NCBI GenBank assembly: GCA_035647615.1
Contig: DASRND010000027.1
Location: 1 to 63,443, forward strand
Source of the DNA: Bacteroidales bacterium
GTDB lineage: Bacteria > Bacteroidota > Bacteroidia > Bacteroidales > 4484-276
Length of the DNA stretch: 63,443 bases
Direction of reading: 5' to 3'
In this document: positions 34,747 through 44,128 of the stretch, in pieces
Numbering within the stretch: the stretch's first letter is position 1
How the letters are laid out: the number at the start of each line of letters is the position of its first letter
The notes under the pieces: generated by a model
What the model was told of the DNA's origin: nothing
Database searches by the model: none
The model's input: the letters and a program-made list of their open reading frames with translations, nothing else
Made by a program: the position numbers and the translations under genes

Positions 34747-36375
34747 TCAATCTGGCTTGTTGTGGATAAACGGAATGTCGTTCTCACGCAAAGCACCATC
34801 ATCATTATCGTTGTCGGCACTAAGCACATAACGGGCTACATTAGGCTCCGACGAAGACATCACCGGCTTGAGCTGAATGTTTTTGCGCACGTAGGCGGGC
34901 ACTTTATCGGTATCTTCTTCCGGCTGTGCAGCCTTTTTGCCGGAGAAAAAGCTAAAGCCTTTCAGTTTCTGTACACGCTCCTCTACCCTTTTCTGCATCA
35001 TCTCATGCGAAGGCATATCGGCGGCATGCTCCATATCAGCAGGGAAAGCTCCCACCGTATGTTTTATGCGTAAACTTCCATTTGCGGAGTTGGCGATATT
35101 AGCAGGGTCTTCGACTTGCTTTTGCAACGGCCGATGCTGTTGGCCAAAAAGTGTGTGCTGTTTCGGCTGCTCAGCGGGAACACTTTTGGGAGTTATCGGC
35201 AGAGTGCCCGTCGAAGATGATTTTTCGGCTTCAATCGGTTTTTCTTTTTTTATAAGCTTAATTTCAGTTACAGGTTCTTCCTCCGGTTCTTCCACTCCGG
35301 CAGTCACCGGAGTTTCGTTCTCGGTAGTTTTGTTTTGGTCGCCTGGATGCGTATCGTCGAGCGTAAAGATCTTTTTCTTGCGCCCATGGTTAAGGGTAGA
35401 TCTATCGATGTCGTCGGGTGCCTGAAAACCTGTGGCAATGAGAGTAATGCTGATCTTATCGCCCAGCTCTTCCTCGTAGCCGTTGCCCCAGATCACCTCG
35501 GCACTCTGGCCAGCTTCTTCCTGAATATAATCGGTGATTTCGGTAACTTCGTCAAAAGTGATTTCTTCTTTTCCTGATGAGATATAGAGCAGGATGTTAG
35601 AGGCGCCCTGAATTTTGTTGTCGTTGAGCAACGGAGAAGAAAGTGCTTCACGCACAGCCATTCCGGCGCGGTCTTCGCCTTCGGCAGTAGCCGATCCCAT
35701 GATGGCGGTACCACTATCTTTCATCACTGTTTTTACATCTTCAAAATCCACATTGATGTAACCGGTGACGGTAATAATTTCGGCGATGCCTTTGGCGGCA
35801 ATGGCGAGGATATCGTCGGCTTTGCCAAAAGCTTCCGACAGCTTGAGGTTACCATGGATTTCGCGTAACTTCTCGTTGCTGATGATGAGCAATGTATCGA
35901 CGTGTTGTTTAAGCTCTTCGATACCTTTTTCGGCTTGCAGACGGCGTTTACGCCCTTCAAACGCAAAAGGAATGGTAACGATTCCAACTGTGAGGATGTC
36001 CATCTCTCGCGCCAGCTTGGCAATAACGGGTGCTGCTCCGGTGCCGGTGCCGCCGCCCATGCCGGCAGTTATAAAAAGCATCTTGGTGTGATTCTCGAGG
36101 AACTCGCGGATATCGTCGAGGGTTTTTTCGGCAGCAGCTTTCCCAACCTCCGGAACAGCACCTGCGCCCAAACCTTTATCACCAAGTTGTATCTTGTTGG
36201 GCACAGCACTTAGTTCCATGCTTTGTGCATCGGTGTTGCAAATAATAAAGTCTACTCCTTTTATTCCCTGCCGGTACATGTGCGTTACAGCATTACTCCC
36301 GCCGCCGCCTACGCCCAGCACTTTGATGATTGATGCACGCTGTTTTGGGGCATCAAATGTTAACATTTCGTCCAT
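34747..36375 (-). CDS. ftsZ: Cell division protein FtsZ
   Basis: Tubulin-like GTPase that forms the Z ring. 542 residues: the GTPase core (1-~320) has KVLGVGGGGSNAVTHMYRQG and the tubulin signature GGGTGTGAAPVIA. A long low-complexity linker (~330-480, rich in Glu, Lys, Pro and Thr) follows, and a C-terminal region contains VPAYVRKNIQLKPV, the kind of peptide that binds FtsA. Here a further ~35 residues follow that peptide instead of the usual terminal position. Last division gene of the dcw cluster, 34 bp after ftsA. Confidence 0.97.
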   Translation of the reverse strand: MDEMLTFDAPKQRASIIKVLGVGGGGSNAVTHMYRQGIKGVDFIICNTDAQSMELSAVPNKIQLGDKGLGAGAVPEVGKAAAEKTLDDIREFLENHTKMLFITAGMGGGTGTGAAPVIAKLAREMDILTVGIVTIPFAFEGRKRRLQAEKGIEELKQHVDTLLIISNEKLREIHGNLKLSEAFGKADDILAIAAKGIAEIITVTGYINVDFEDVKTVMKDSGTAIMGSATAEGEDRAGMAVREALSSPLLNDNKIQGASNILLYISSGKEEITFDEVTEITDYIQEEAGQSAEVIWGNGYEEELGDKISITLIATGFQAPDDIDRSTLNHGRKKKIFTLDDTHPGDQNKTTENETPVTAGVEEPEEEPVTEIKLIKKEKPIEAEKSSSTGTLPITPKSVPAEQPKQHTLFGQQHRPLQKQVEDPANIANSANGSLRIKHTVGAFPADMEHAADMPSHEMMQKRVEERVQKLKGFSFFSGKKAAQPEEDTDKVPAYVRKNIQLKPVMSSSEPNVARYVLSADNDNDDGALRENDIPFIHNKPD

Positions 36376-36409
36376 AGTTTCTAGGTGTTTATGTTTGTTT
36401 TCTTAATTT

Positions 36410-37702
36410 CTATTCCGAATCACTTTCAAAAAATTCCTGAATCTTTTTCAGGAAGTTGCCCTGCCGCCGCGGTTTTGCTTCGGCATCTTTAGATTTTTTT
36501 TCCTTATTAGTACCCACCAAAGCATTTTCTTCGCGACGTATTTTCATCTCCACACGTTCGAGGCCTCCAATCACCAACCCAATACTGGTAGCATACATGG
36601 GACTGCTCATTTCTTCGGGAGTGTTGTTGGTAAGGTGCTCGTTGGGATATCCAATGCGGGTATCCATGCCCGTCATAAATTCGGTGAGTTGTGCCACATG
36701 CCGCAGCAGCGCGCCACCACCGGTAAGTACGATGCCGGCGATGAGCTTTTTATCATATCCCGAATTTTTTATCTCAAAATAGATGTGCTCGATAAGCTCT
36801 TCCATGCGCGCCTGGATAATGCTGGCAAGATTTTTCAGGCTGATCTCTTTTGGAGGACGTCCACGTAGACCAGGGATAGCCACGATTTCTTCGTCTTTGT
36901 TTTCGTTGGCCAACGCTGACCCAAATTTTACCTTGAGCTCTTCGGCATGCTTACGAATGATGCTGCAACCTTCTTTAACATCTTCGGTAAGAGCGTCGCC
37001 GCCAAGCGGAATAACGGCAGTGTGTCGGATGATGCTGTCCTGGAAAATCGCAATATCGGTAGTGCCGCCACCAATATCGACCAAAACCACTCCGGCTTCT
37101 TTTTCTTCTTCACTCAGCACTGCCGCGGCCGAAGCAATGGGCTCGATGAGCAACTCGACCACTTCAAGGCCTGCTTTTTTCACACATTTATAAATGTTTT
37201 TTGCCGCAGTAGTTTGTCCGATGATAATGTGAAAGTTGGCCTCCAGCGAATTTCCCAACATGCCGATAGGATGGCGGATTCCCTGCTCATTGTCGATAAT
37301 ATATTCCTGCGGTATTACGTCGATGATCTCTTCGCCGGGACTCATGTTCAGGTTGAACATACTGTTGAGCAGCGTATCGATGTCGTCCTGACTGATTTCT
37401 ACTTCGTTGTTTTTGCGAATGAGGCTGCCACGGTGCTGCAGGCTCTTGATGTGCTGGCCTGCAATGCCCACGTTGACGTATTTGATCTCCGCATTCGATT
37501 TCTGCTCGGCATCTTCCACGGCTTTGCGTATCGACTGCACGGTGTTTTCGATGTTGGAAACCACACCGCGTTTTACGCCAATCGATTCGGTTTTGCCATA
37601 GCCAATCACTTCAATTTTTCCGTGTTCACCACGACGGCCAGCGATGGCTGCTATCTTGGTGGTTCCGATGTCGAGTCCTACGATGATATTGTTAGATTCC
37701 AT
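36410..37702 (-). CDS. ftsA: Cell division protein FtsA
   Basis: Actin-like ATPase that tethers FtsZ to the membrane. 430 residues, with VGLDIGTTKIAAIAG (phosphate 1), VVLVDIGGGTTDIAIF (phosphate 2) and IVLTGGGALL (adenosine motif), plus the SHS2 insertion expected at ~85-165. The C-terminal stretch QGNFLKKIQEFFESDSE is amphipathic and suits membrane targeting. It follows ftsQ after 4 bp. Confidence 0.96.
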   Translation of the reverse strand: MESNNIIVGLDIGTTKIAAIAGRRGEHGKIEVIGYGKTESIGVKRGVVSNIENTVQSIRKAVEDAEQKSNAEIKYVNVGIAGQHIKSLQHRGSLIRKNNEVEISQDDIDTLLNSMFNLNMSPGEEIIDVIPQEYIIDNEQGIRHPIGMLGNSLEANFHIIIGQTTAAKNIYKCVKKAGLEVVELLIEPIASAAAVLSEEEKEAGVVLVDIGGGTTDIAIFQDSIIRHTAVIPLGGDALTEDVKEGCSIIRKHAEELKVKFGSALANENKDEEIVAIPGLRGRPPKEISLKNLASIIQARMEELIEHIYFEIKNSGYDKKLIAGIVLTGGGALLRHVAQLTEFMTGMDTRIGYPNEHLTNNTPEEMSSPMYATSIGLVIGGLERVEMKIRREENALVGTNKEKKSKDAEAKPRRQGNFLKKIQEFFESDSE

Positions 37703-37706
37703 AGTT

Positions 37707-38492
37707 TTATTTTTTACAAAAAACCTGATTGGAGTATTTCAAATTTACCACACTGTAACCGTCGGTCATTTCATCCTGACCAGCCCGGTAGAAGGCAAGC
37801 AGCTTTCTGAACTTGTGTGGCAAATCGCTTACATCACCAATCAAAATAATATGCGATCCGTCGGCGGGAACCAATTCTATCTCGCCGTCGGTATCGAAAA
37901 ATATTTGTACGATTTGCTTGCTCAGGACAGGATGCGAAGCCAACTGGGTGCAAAGATAATGCAGACACTCCATCGGCGAAAGCGATGATGCCCCCTGTTT
38001 ATCAACATTGTATTGTGCATAACGTGCGCCGCTGTGATAGCTTTCGCTGATAGCACCACTAGCCACGTGCAATCGCGGCACATAATCGTTGCCCAGTGGA
38101 AGCAGACTTCCAAGCCGGCTAAGATAAAATCCCTCGCCCGCCTGATTGACAACCCGAACCAGCGGCTCCTCCCGTTCTGCCTTGATGCGGATGCTGCCGG
38201 TAATAGACTTCACGACGTCGGCATTGCTCAGATAAGCATTGTGGCGAAGGATGGTTTCGAGCGTGTCGGTGTTGATGCTATCGAGCAACTGCCCCTCCAG
38301 CACACCGAAATGGCTGACGATGATCTGGCGGATGTCCTGCTCGTCAATAAACCCAGCGGTGCAGTTATCCAAAAGAAGAATCTCCACCTGGTTGCACTTT
38401 ACATTGCGATAGTCGGCCAGCGCAAAACCCAACAACACCAGCAAGCCACCAGTGAGCACCATCCACAAAATGATATCAAGTATTTTTTTCAT
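37707..38492 (-). CDS. ftsQ: Cell division protein FtsQ
   Basis: A 261-residue bitopic membrane protein: a short cytoplasmic start, one transmembrane helix (IILWMVLTGGLLVLLGFALA, residues ~7-26) and a periplasmic part with a POTRA-like region (GFIDEQDIRQIIV ... ILRHNAYLSNADVVKSITG). Identity rests on topology and on its position between murC and ftsA; primary sequence of FtsQ is weakly conserved. The start overlaps the murC stop by 4 bp (ATGA). Confidence 0.85.
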   Translation of the reverse strand: MKKILDIILWMVLTGGLLVLLGFALADYRNVKCNQVEILLLDNCTAGFIDEQDIRQIIVSHFGVLEGQLLDSINTDTLETILRHNAYLSNADVVKSITGSIRIKAEREEPLVRVVNQAGEGFYLSRLGSLLPLGNDYVPRLHVASGAISESYHSGARYAQYNVDKQGASSLSPMECLHYLCTQLASHPVLSKQIVQIFFDTDGEIELVPADGSHIILIGDVSDLPHKFRKLLAFYRAGQDEMTDGYSVVNLKYSNQVFCKK

Positions 38493-39886
38493 GATGATGA
38501 AGGTTTTTGATATTTCTTTTCGAGCATATTCCTTATCGGTGCCACCAGTTTATCTATGTCGCCGGCACCAATGGTGAGCAGCAGTTCCGGCTCCAGGCCA
38601 TTCAGATATTCAAGCAATGTTTCTTTGTGCACCAGCGCTTTGCGCGGATGGTCGATCAACTGATAGATGGTGTTAGCACTCACATTTTCTATCGGCTTTT
38701 CACGGGCAGGATAGATATCGAGCAGCAATATTTCGTCGAGCTCCTGCAGACTGCTTGCAAATTCTCCGGCAAAGTCGCGTGTACGCGAAAAAAGATGCGG
38801 CTGAAAGATGCCGGTAATCTTACGGTTGCCATAAATAGATTTGATAGAACGTATCAGCGCGCGTATTTCGTTGGGATGATGCGCATAGTCGTCGATGTAG
38901 ATTACCTCGGGGCTGCTGAATTGTTTATCGAAACGCCTGACAACACCTTTAAAACCGGCCAGCCCGCTGCGCAATTCATCTTCGGTAATGCCGGATTGCA
39001 AAGCAATGAAAGAGGCCGCCACAGCATTTTCGATATTAATAATACCGGTGGGCTCCATCTGAAGTTTTTTTATCACGCCTTCGGGTGTCACCAGATCGAA
39101 AACCATGAAATCGCTGCTAAACCAGATGTTGGTAGCATACGCATCGGCGCTGCTATCCGTCAAAGCGTAACTAAATATTCTCTTTTCTTTCAAAAGATTC
39201 CGGTTTATCGCCGCATCCTTTTTTACCAACAATATCCCATCGTTGTCAGTCTGGCCGGCAAAGGCATTGAAAGATGCAATAAGATTTTCGATCTGACCGT
39301 AAACATCAAGATGGTCGGCGTCGGTAGAAGTAATGACGGCCATGTGCGGATGCAGGCTCAAAAAGGAACGATCGAACTCATCGGCTTCGGTAACGAAAAA
39401 GGGAGATTTTGTTGAAAAGAAAAAGTTGGTATCGTAGCCTTTGGCAATTCCTCCAAGCAACGCAGTGCAACCAATGGCCGACTGCCGCAACAAGTGCGCT
39501 ATCATGGTAGAAATGGTGGTTTTGCCATGCGTTCCGGCTACAGCTATAGTTTTGTAATGGATGCTGACATTCCCCAACAGTTGCGCCCGTTTTACAATTT
39601 TAAAATTATGATTTTGGAAATATTTAAGCATCCGGTTTTCGCTGCTGATAGCGGGAGTGGTAACCACGAGGGTGGTGGCAGCATTTGTAAATTCCTCCGG
39701 AATCAATGCAACATCGTCATCAAAAACTACCGAAACACCTTCTTTTGCGAGCCTGGAAGTAAGCACAGAGTGTGCGCGGTCGTAGCCGGAAACAAGCTTG
39801 CTTTGAAGCATCATGTACCGGGCCAGCGCCGACATTCCTATGCCACCAATGCCCAAAAACCAGATATTTTGATAATCCTTAAACAT
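38489..39886 (-). CDS. murC: UDP-N-acetylmuramate--L-alanine ligase
   Basis: Adds L-alanine to UDP-MurNAc. 465 residues: the N-terminal Rossmann domain has IWFLGIGGIGMSALARYM, the central ATPase AVAGTHGKTTISTMIAHLL and YIDDYAHHPNEIRALI, and the C-terminal ligase domain GIFQPHLFSRTRDF. All three Mur-ligase domains are complete, in contrast to murD in this cluster. It overlaps murG by 8 bp. Confidence 0.97.
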   Translation of the reverse strand: MFKDYQNIWFLGIGGIGMSALARYMMLQSKLVSGYDRAHSVLTSRLAKEGVSVVFDDDVALIPEEFTNAATTLVVTTPAISSENRMLKYFQNHNFKIVKRAQLLGNVSIHYKTIAVAGTHGKTTISTMIAHLLRQSAIGCTALLGGIAKGYDTNFFFSTKSPFFVTEADEFDRSFLSLHPHMAVITSTDADHLDVYGQIENLIASFNAFAGQTDNDGILLVKKDAAINRNLLKEKRIFSYALTDSSADAYATNIWFSSDFMVFDLVTPEGVIKKLQMEPTGIINIENAVAASFIALQSGITEDELRSGLAGFKGVVRRFDKQFSSPEVIYIDDYAHHPNEIRALIRSIKSIYGNRKITGIFQPHLFSRTRDFAGEFASSLQELDEILLLDIYPAREKPIENVSANTIYQLIDHPRKALVHKETLLEYLNGLEPELLLTIGAGDIDKLVAPIRNMLEKKYQKPSSS

Positions 39887-41009
39887 CTCTTTTCTTCTGT
39901 ACTAATTTTAATATCTCATCGGCAATTCTGCCAGACGAATCTTCCACAGCATTCTTCTTAATATTTACCGACAAGGTGTGTTGCCGTTCCTTGTCACTGA
40001 TCAGCTCCGCAGCAATTTTGCCCAGTTCAGCCACCGCCTTAGCATCCGGCAGATGAATGGCGGCATTTCGTTGCTCCAGCGAAACAGCATTTTTTGTCTG
40101 ATGATCCTCAGCCGCCGAAGGCAACGGGATGAGAATACACGGCTTGGCCACAGCGCTCAATTCGGAGATGGCAATGGCGCCGGCACGCGATATCACCACA
40201 TTGGCAGCAGCATAAGCCAGCTCCATGCGATTGATAAAAGCATGCACTTTAAAATATCCTCTCTCTTTTTCCGTAAGCTGCTCATCGATCATTTGCTGCG
40301 CCCACGTTGCCTGAAGCTGACCCGTTTGCCAAATCATCTGCACATTGTGACTTGCCAAAGTTTTTAGATTTTCAGCCACAGCTATATTAATCGAGCGTGC
40401 TCCCTGGCTACCACCCACCACCAATATTGTATCTTTTTTTGCGTCAAGCGCAAAAAACTCCAACGCTTCGTTGCGTCTACCTTCAATCTGAATCACTTTG
40501 CTGCGAATCGGGTTGCCGGTGAGGATAATCTTTTCGGCTGGGAAATACTTTTCCATGCCGGGATAAGCCACACAAATTTTAGCAGCCTTTTTTGCCAGCA
40601 GTCGGTTGGTGACACCTGGCAACGAATTTTGTTCCTGCAGCACTGTGGGAATTCCTTTTCGTGCAGCCATTTTAAGCGTCGGGCCGCTTGCATAGCCACC
40701 CACTCCTACCACCACATCCGGCCGAAAGCGACGGATAATTGCGGCAGCCTTGATCAGGCTCGACACGAGCTTGAACGGAAACATCAGGTTGCGCCACGAG
40801 AGGCTTCGCTGAAAACCACTGATCCACAATCCTTCAATCGGATATCCGGCTTCGGGCACCTTCTGCATCTCCATACGGCCGCGGGCGCCAACAAAAAGCA
40901 GCTCCACTCCCGGCACTTTCAGCCTGAGCGCATCGGCAATGGCAATGGCCGGAAAAATGTGTCCGCCTGTGCCACCACCAGAAATCAATATTTTAGGTTG
41001 CTGCAGCAT
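39879..41009 (-). CDS. murG: UDP-GlcNAc transferase to lipid I
   Basis: GT28 transferase forming lipid II at the inner face of the membrane. 376 residues, with ISGGGTGGHIFPAIAIADAL near the N-terminus, GVGGYASGPTLKMA, QEQNSLPGVTNRLLAKKA and the acceptor/donor site SRAGAIAISELSAVAKPCILIPLP. Overlaps ftsW by 17 bp. Confidence 0.97.
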   Translation of the reverse strand: MLQQPKILISGGGTGGHIFPAIAIADALRLKVPGVELLFVGARGRMEMQKVPEAGYPIEGLWISGFQRSLSWRNLMFPFKLVSSLIKAAAIIRRFRPDVVVGVGGYASGPTLKMAARKGIPTVLQEQNSLPGVTNRLLAKKAAKICVAYPGMEKYFPAEKIILTGNPIRSKVIQIEGRRNEALEFFALDAKKDTILVVGGSQGARSINIAVAENLKTLASHNVQMIWQTGQLQATWAQQMIDEQLTEKERGYFKVHAFINRMELAYAAANVVISRAGAIAISELSAVAKPCILIPLPSAAEDHQTKNAVSLEQRNAAIHLPDAKAVAELGKIAAELISDKERQHTLSVNIKKNAVEDSSGRIADEILKLVQKKRDV

Positions 41010-42168
41010 AAGCTATGTTTTTATTTTTAATTTCTTCTGCAACTTTGGCCTGCTCTGCCGAACGGCTCACGCTCAGGATCATTCCTATTCCGATACACGA
41101 AAACCAATAGGAAGTTCCACCCATCGAGATAAAAGGCAACGTCTGTCCGGTGACGGGAAGCAGATCAACCGCCACGCTCATATTTACCAAGGCCTGAAAC
41201 ACCATCATAAAACTGATGCCGATGACCAGGTAGCTACCAAACTTCATCTGGCACAGCCGCGCTATTTTTATCGATCGAAACAAAATGATGATAAACATAA
41301 GCAGAATAATCGCTCCACCCAGCAAACCGTATTCTTCGATGATGATGGCATAAACGTAATCGGAGTAGGCGTGCGGAAGGTAATTGCGCTGGGTACTCTG
41401 TCCGGGCGCCAGCCTTACCAGTCCGCCTTTAGCAATGGCCGTTTTGCTTTGCACCACCTGATATTCCTCTGCATTATCACTAAAATGATTTTCAAAACGA
41501 TTCGCCCAGGTATCAGCCCGCGGCATCAGTCCAGGCTCGACGATCGCCACTGCCATCATCAGCGCAACCGCTGCAAGCACGAATCCTGAAAGTATCGCCA
41601 GATGCTTGATGCGAACCCTGCCGATAAAGAGCAATCCCAGACTGCCTGCAAACATCAGCACGGCGGTAGAAAGATTCATCGGGAAAATCAGCGCACACAT
41701 GATAATCACCGGGATGATAGCATAAAGAAAGCTCCTTCCGTTTTCGATCACATTTTGTTTTTTGGCCAGAAAACGCGCCAGATACATGATCAACGCAAGC
41801 TTGGCCAGGTCGGAGGTTTGAAAAGTTATTTCGCCGATAAGCGGCAAATGAAAAAGCAAATAGCGGCGTGCACCATTTATAACAGGCCCCCACATCAACG
41901 TGGCAATGAGCAGCGGGATGGAAATGTAAAATAAGATCAGCCCCGAATAAGAGAAATACTGGTATTTGCTGCGATGCACCAGGAACATAAAAAACAGTCC
42001 GAGGAGCACCGTGATGAGCTGCTTCACCAGATAATACTCCGTATTGCCATTGCGCTGCAGCCAGGCCAGCGATCCGGTACTGCTGTAAATAGCCAACAAC
42101 GACACCACCGATAGCATGATCGCCAGCACCCATATTACTTTGTCGCCCTGTATGTATTTACTCAGCAT
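40993..42168 (-). CDS. ftsW: Septal peptidoglycan polymerase FtsW
   Basis: A SEDS-family lipid II glycosyltransferase with about ten transmembrane segments; 391 residues. Typical SEDS segments include GARRYLLFHLPLIGEITFQTSDLAKLALI and the C-terminal LPVTGQTLPFISMGGTSYWFSCIGIGMILSVSR (shown here in part). Works with the PBP FtsI encoded upstream in the cluster. It begins 79 bp after the truncated murD. Confidence 0.95.
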   Translation of the reverse strand: MLSKYIQGDKVIWVLAIMLSVVSLLAIYSSTGSLAWLQRNGNTEYYLVKQLITVLLGLFFMFLVHRSKYQYFSYSGLILFYISIPLLIATLMWGPVINGARRYLLFHLPLIGEITFQTSDLAKLALIMYLARFLAKKQNVIENGRSFLYAIIPVIIMCALIFPMNLSTAVLMFAGSLGLLFIGRVRIKHLAILSGFVLAAVALMMAVAIVEPGLMPRADTWANRFENHFSDNAEEYQVVQSKTAIAKGGLVRLAPGQSTQRNYLPHAYSDYVYAIIIEEYGLLGGAIILLMFIIILFRSIKIARLCQMKFGSYLVIGISFMMVFQALVNMSVAVDLLPVTGQTLPFISMGGTSYWFSCIGIGMILSVSRSAEQAKVAEEIKNKNIAYAAAT

Positions 42169-42247
42169 TGTTTTTTCTGTGTTTTTATAATTCTGTTATC
42201 GTTCTAAATTATTTTAAAGCATTTAAAAAAATGAGATGTCTTAATTT

Positions 42248-42802
42248 TTAAAGATTCACAACTGCCTTCATGAATTGGTTTCCACGGTCTTCGTAATTAT
42301 CGAACAAATCGAAACTTGCACATCCTGGCGAAAGCACCACAGTGTCGCCTTTTTCTCCAAGCCTGTAGGCCATCTGCACGGCTTGTTCCATATTTATGGT
42401 TTCTAAGATGGTAGCACAATGCGGCGTCATGCACTCAATAATGTTTTGGTTATTAATACCCAAACAGATAATGGCTTTCACCTTTTCCTTTACTATCGGA
42501 ATCAAAGCCTCGTAGTCGTTGCCATTGTCGCGCCCACCGGCAATCCAGATAACAGGAGTGTTTTCGTTTTCGAGGGCGTACCACGAGGAGTTAACGTTGG
42601 TGGCTTTGCTGTCGTTGATAAAACGGATGCCGCGGATGATGGCCACCATTTCGAGGCGGTGCCCGGTGCCCTGAAAGTCGCTCAGGCTCTCTTTGATGTT
42701 CTCCTTGCGCACTTCTCCCCATCGCGCCATCGCAGCCGCTGCCGTGGAATGATAAACCGTTTTCCGGCCGCTAAGTGATAATTCCTGAAGGGTCATTACC
42801 AT
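42248..42802 (-). pseudogene. murD: C-terminal fragment of UDP-MurNAc-L-Ala--D-Glu ligase (truncated murD)
   Basis: Only 184 codons, about 40% of MurD (normally ~440-450 residues). What remains is the end of the central domain and the C-terminal domain: INDSKATNVNSSWYALE, AGGRDNGNDYEAL and LSPGCASFDLFDNYEDRGNQF. The N-terminal Rossmann domain and the P-loop (GTNGKTT-type) are absent. The gap to mraY is 46 bp, so no room is left for them. The usual G-x-H-N-x-x-N site reads GRKTVYH, and the common GGxDKGND reads GGRDNGND, hinting at loss of function. The cluster position is exactly that of murD. Either a deletion with a functional copy elsewhere, or a local assembly error. Confidence 0.8.
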
Positions 42803-42848
42803 TTTATTTGCTTTTTATAGTTTATAAAAGTTGTTGTCATGGAGTTTT

Positions 42849-44099
42849 TTATCTGATTTTAAGTGTGATTACTGTAAATACCGCCAGCATAATGCCGACG
42901 ATGAAAAAGCGCAAAACGATCTTCGGCTCGGAATATCCGAGCACCTGATAATGATGGTGCAGCGGCGACATTCGGAAGATGCGTCGTCCGGCACCATATT
43001 TTCGTTTTGAAAATTTGAAATAACTCACCTGCATCACTACCGAAAGACTCTCGGCCAGGAAGATGCCGCACAAAATGGGGATGAGCAACTCTTTGCGCAG
43101 CATGATTGCAAACACGGCGATGATGCCGCCCAGCGCTAGCGAACCGGTGTCGCCCATAAAAACCTGCGCCGGATAAGAGTTGTACCACAAAAACCCGATA
43201 CATGCGCCCACAAAAGCGCTGATAAAAATCACCAGCTCGCCCGTGTCGGGGATGTACATAATGTTGAGGTAATTTGCAAAAAAGATGTTGCCCGAAACGT
43301 AGGCAAAAACGGCCAGCGTTGCACCGATGATAGCCGATGTACCTGTGGCCAACCCATCCATGCCGTCGGTGAGGTTGGCGCCGTTGGATACTGCTGTGAT
43401 GATGAGAATCACCGCCGGGATAAAGATCAGAAAAGTCCATTTGCTAAAACCTTCGCCCAGCCAGGTGAGAAAAATCGAATAATCAAATTCATTGTTCTTG
43501 AAAAACGGAATGGTAGTCTTGGTGCTTTTGGTGACCTCCCGGCTAAAGAGCATAGGCGTGGCATTGATCTCATCAAACCGATCAGGCATGCTTTCGATAA
43601 AGGAAGTTTCTGTCACTTTTTCGCGGATAACGATATTGGGATTGAAATACATCATCAATCCGATGAAAATGCCAAGCATCACCTGTCCGAGAATTTTGAA
43701 ACGTCCCGCCAGCCCTTTTTTGTCTTTTTTAAAAACTTTGATATAGTCATCAATAAATCCAAACATGCCCAGCCACACGGTGGTGACGAGGATCATAATG
43801 ATGTAAATATTATCGAGCTTGGCAAAGAGCAACGTGGGCACCAGAATAGCTGTCAGGATGATAAGCCCGCCCATGGTAGGTGTCCCCTGTTTTTCCATCT
43901 GCCCGTCGAGCCCCAGGTCGCGGATACTTTCGCCTACCTGCTTTTTCTTTAGAAAATTGATCAGCTGTTTACCGAAAACCAGCGAAATCACCAGCGAAGT
44001 AATCACTGCAGCTCCAGCCCTAAAAGAGATGTACTCGAACATTCCGGCGCCCGGAAAATCAAAAACCTGATGCAGATATTTAAAAAGATAGTAAAGCAT
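42849..44099 (-). CDS. mraY: Phospho-MurNAc-pentapeptide transferase
   Basis: Polytopic membrane enzyme that makes lipid I. 416 residues, with the Bacteroidota-type insertion between transmembrane segments. Diagnostic motifs: [26 protein letters not shown] (catalytic DD), [12 protein letters not shown] and the C-terminal MSPLHHHYQ. Normal length and complete; 29 bp after murE. Confidence 0.97.
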   Translation of the reverse strand: MLYYLFKYLHQVFDFPGAGMFEYISFRAGAAVITSLVISLVFGKQLINFLKKKQVGESIRDLGLDGQMEKQGTPTMGGLIILTAILVPTLLFAKLDNIYIIMILVTTVWLGMFGFIDDYIKVFKKDKKGLAGRFKILGQVMLGIFIGLMMYFNPNIVIREKVTETSFIESMPDRFDEINATPMLFSREVTKSTKTTIPFFKNNEFDYSIFLTWLGEGFSKWTFLIFIPAVILIITAVSNGANLTDGMDGLATGTSAIIGATLAVFAYVSGNIFFANYLNIMYIPDTGELVIFISAFVGACIGFLWYNSYPAQVFMGDTGSLALGGIIAVFAIMLRKELLIPILCGIFLAESLSVVMQVSYFKFSKRKYGAGRRIFRMSPLHHHYQVLGYSEPKIVLRFFIVGIMLAVFTVITLKIR

Positions 44100-44128
44100 G
44101 CTGTATTTTCGGCTACAGCCGAATGATA

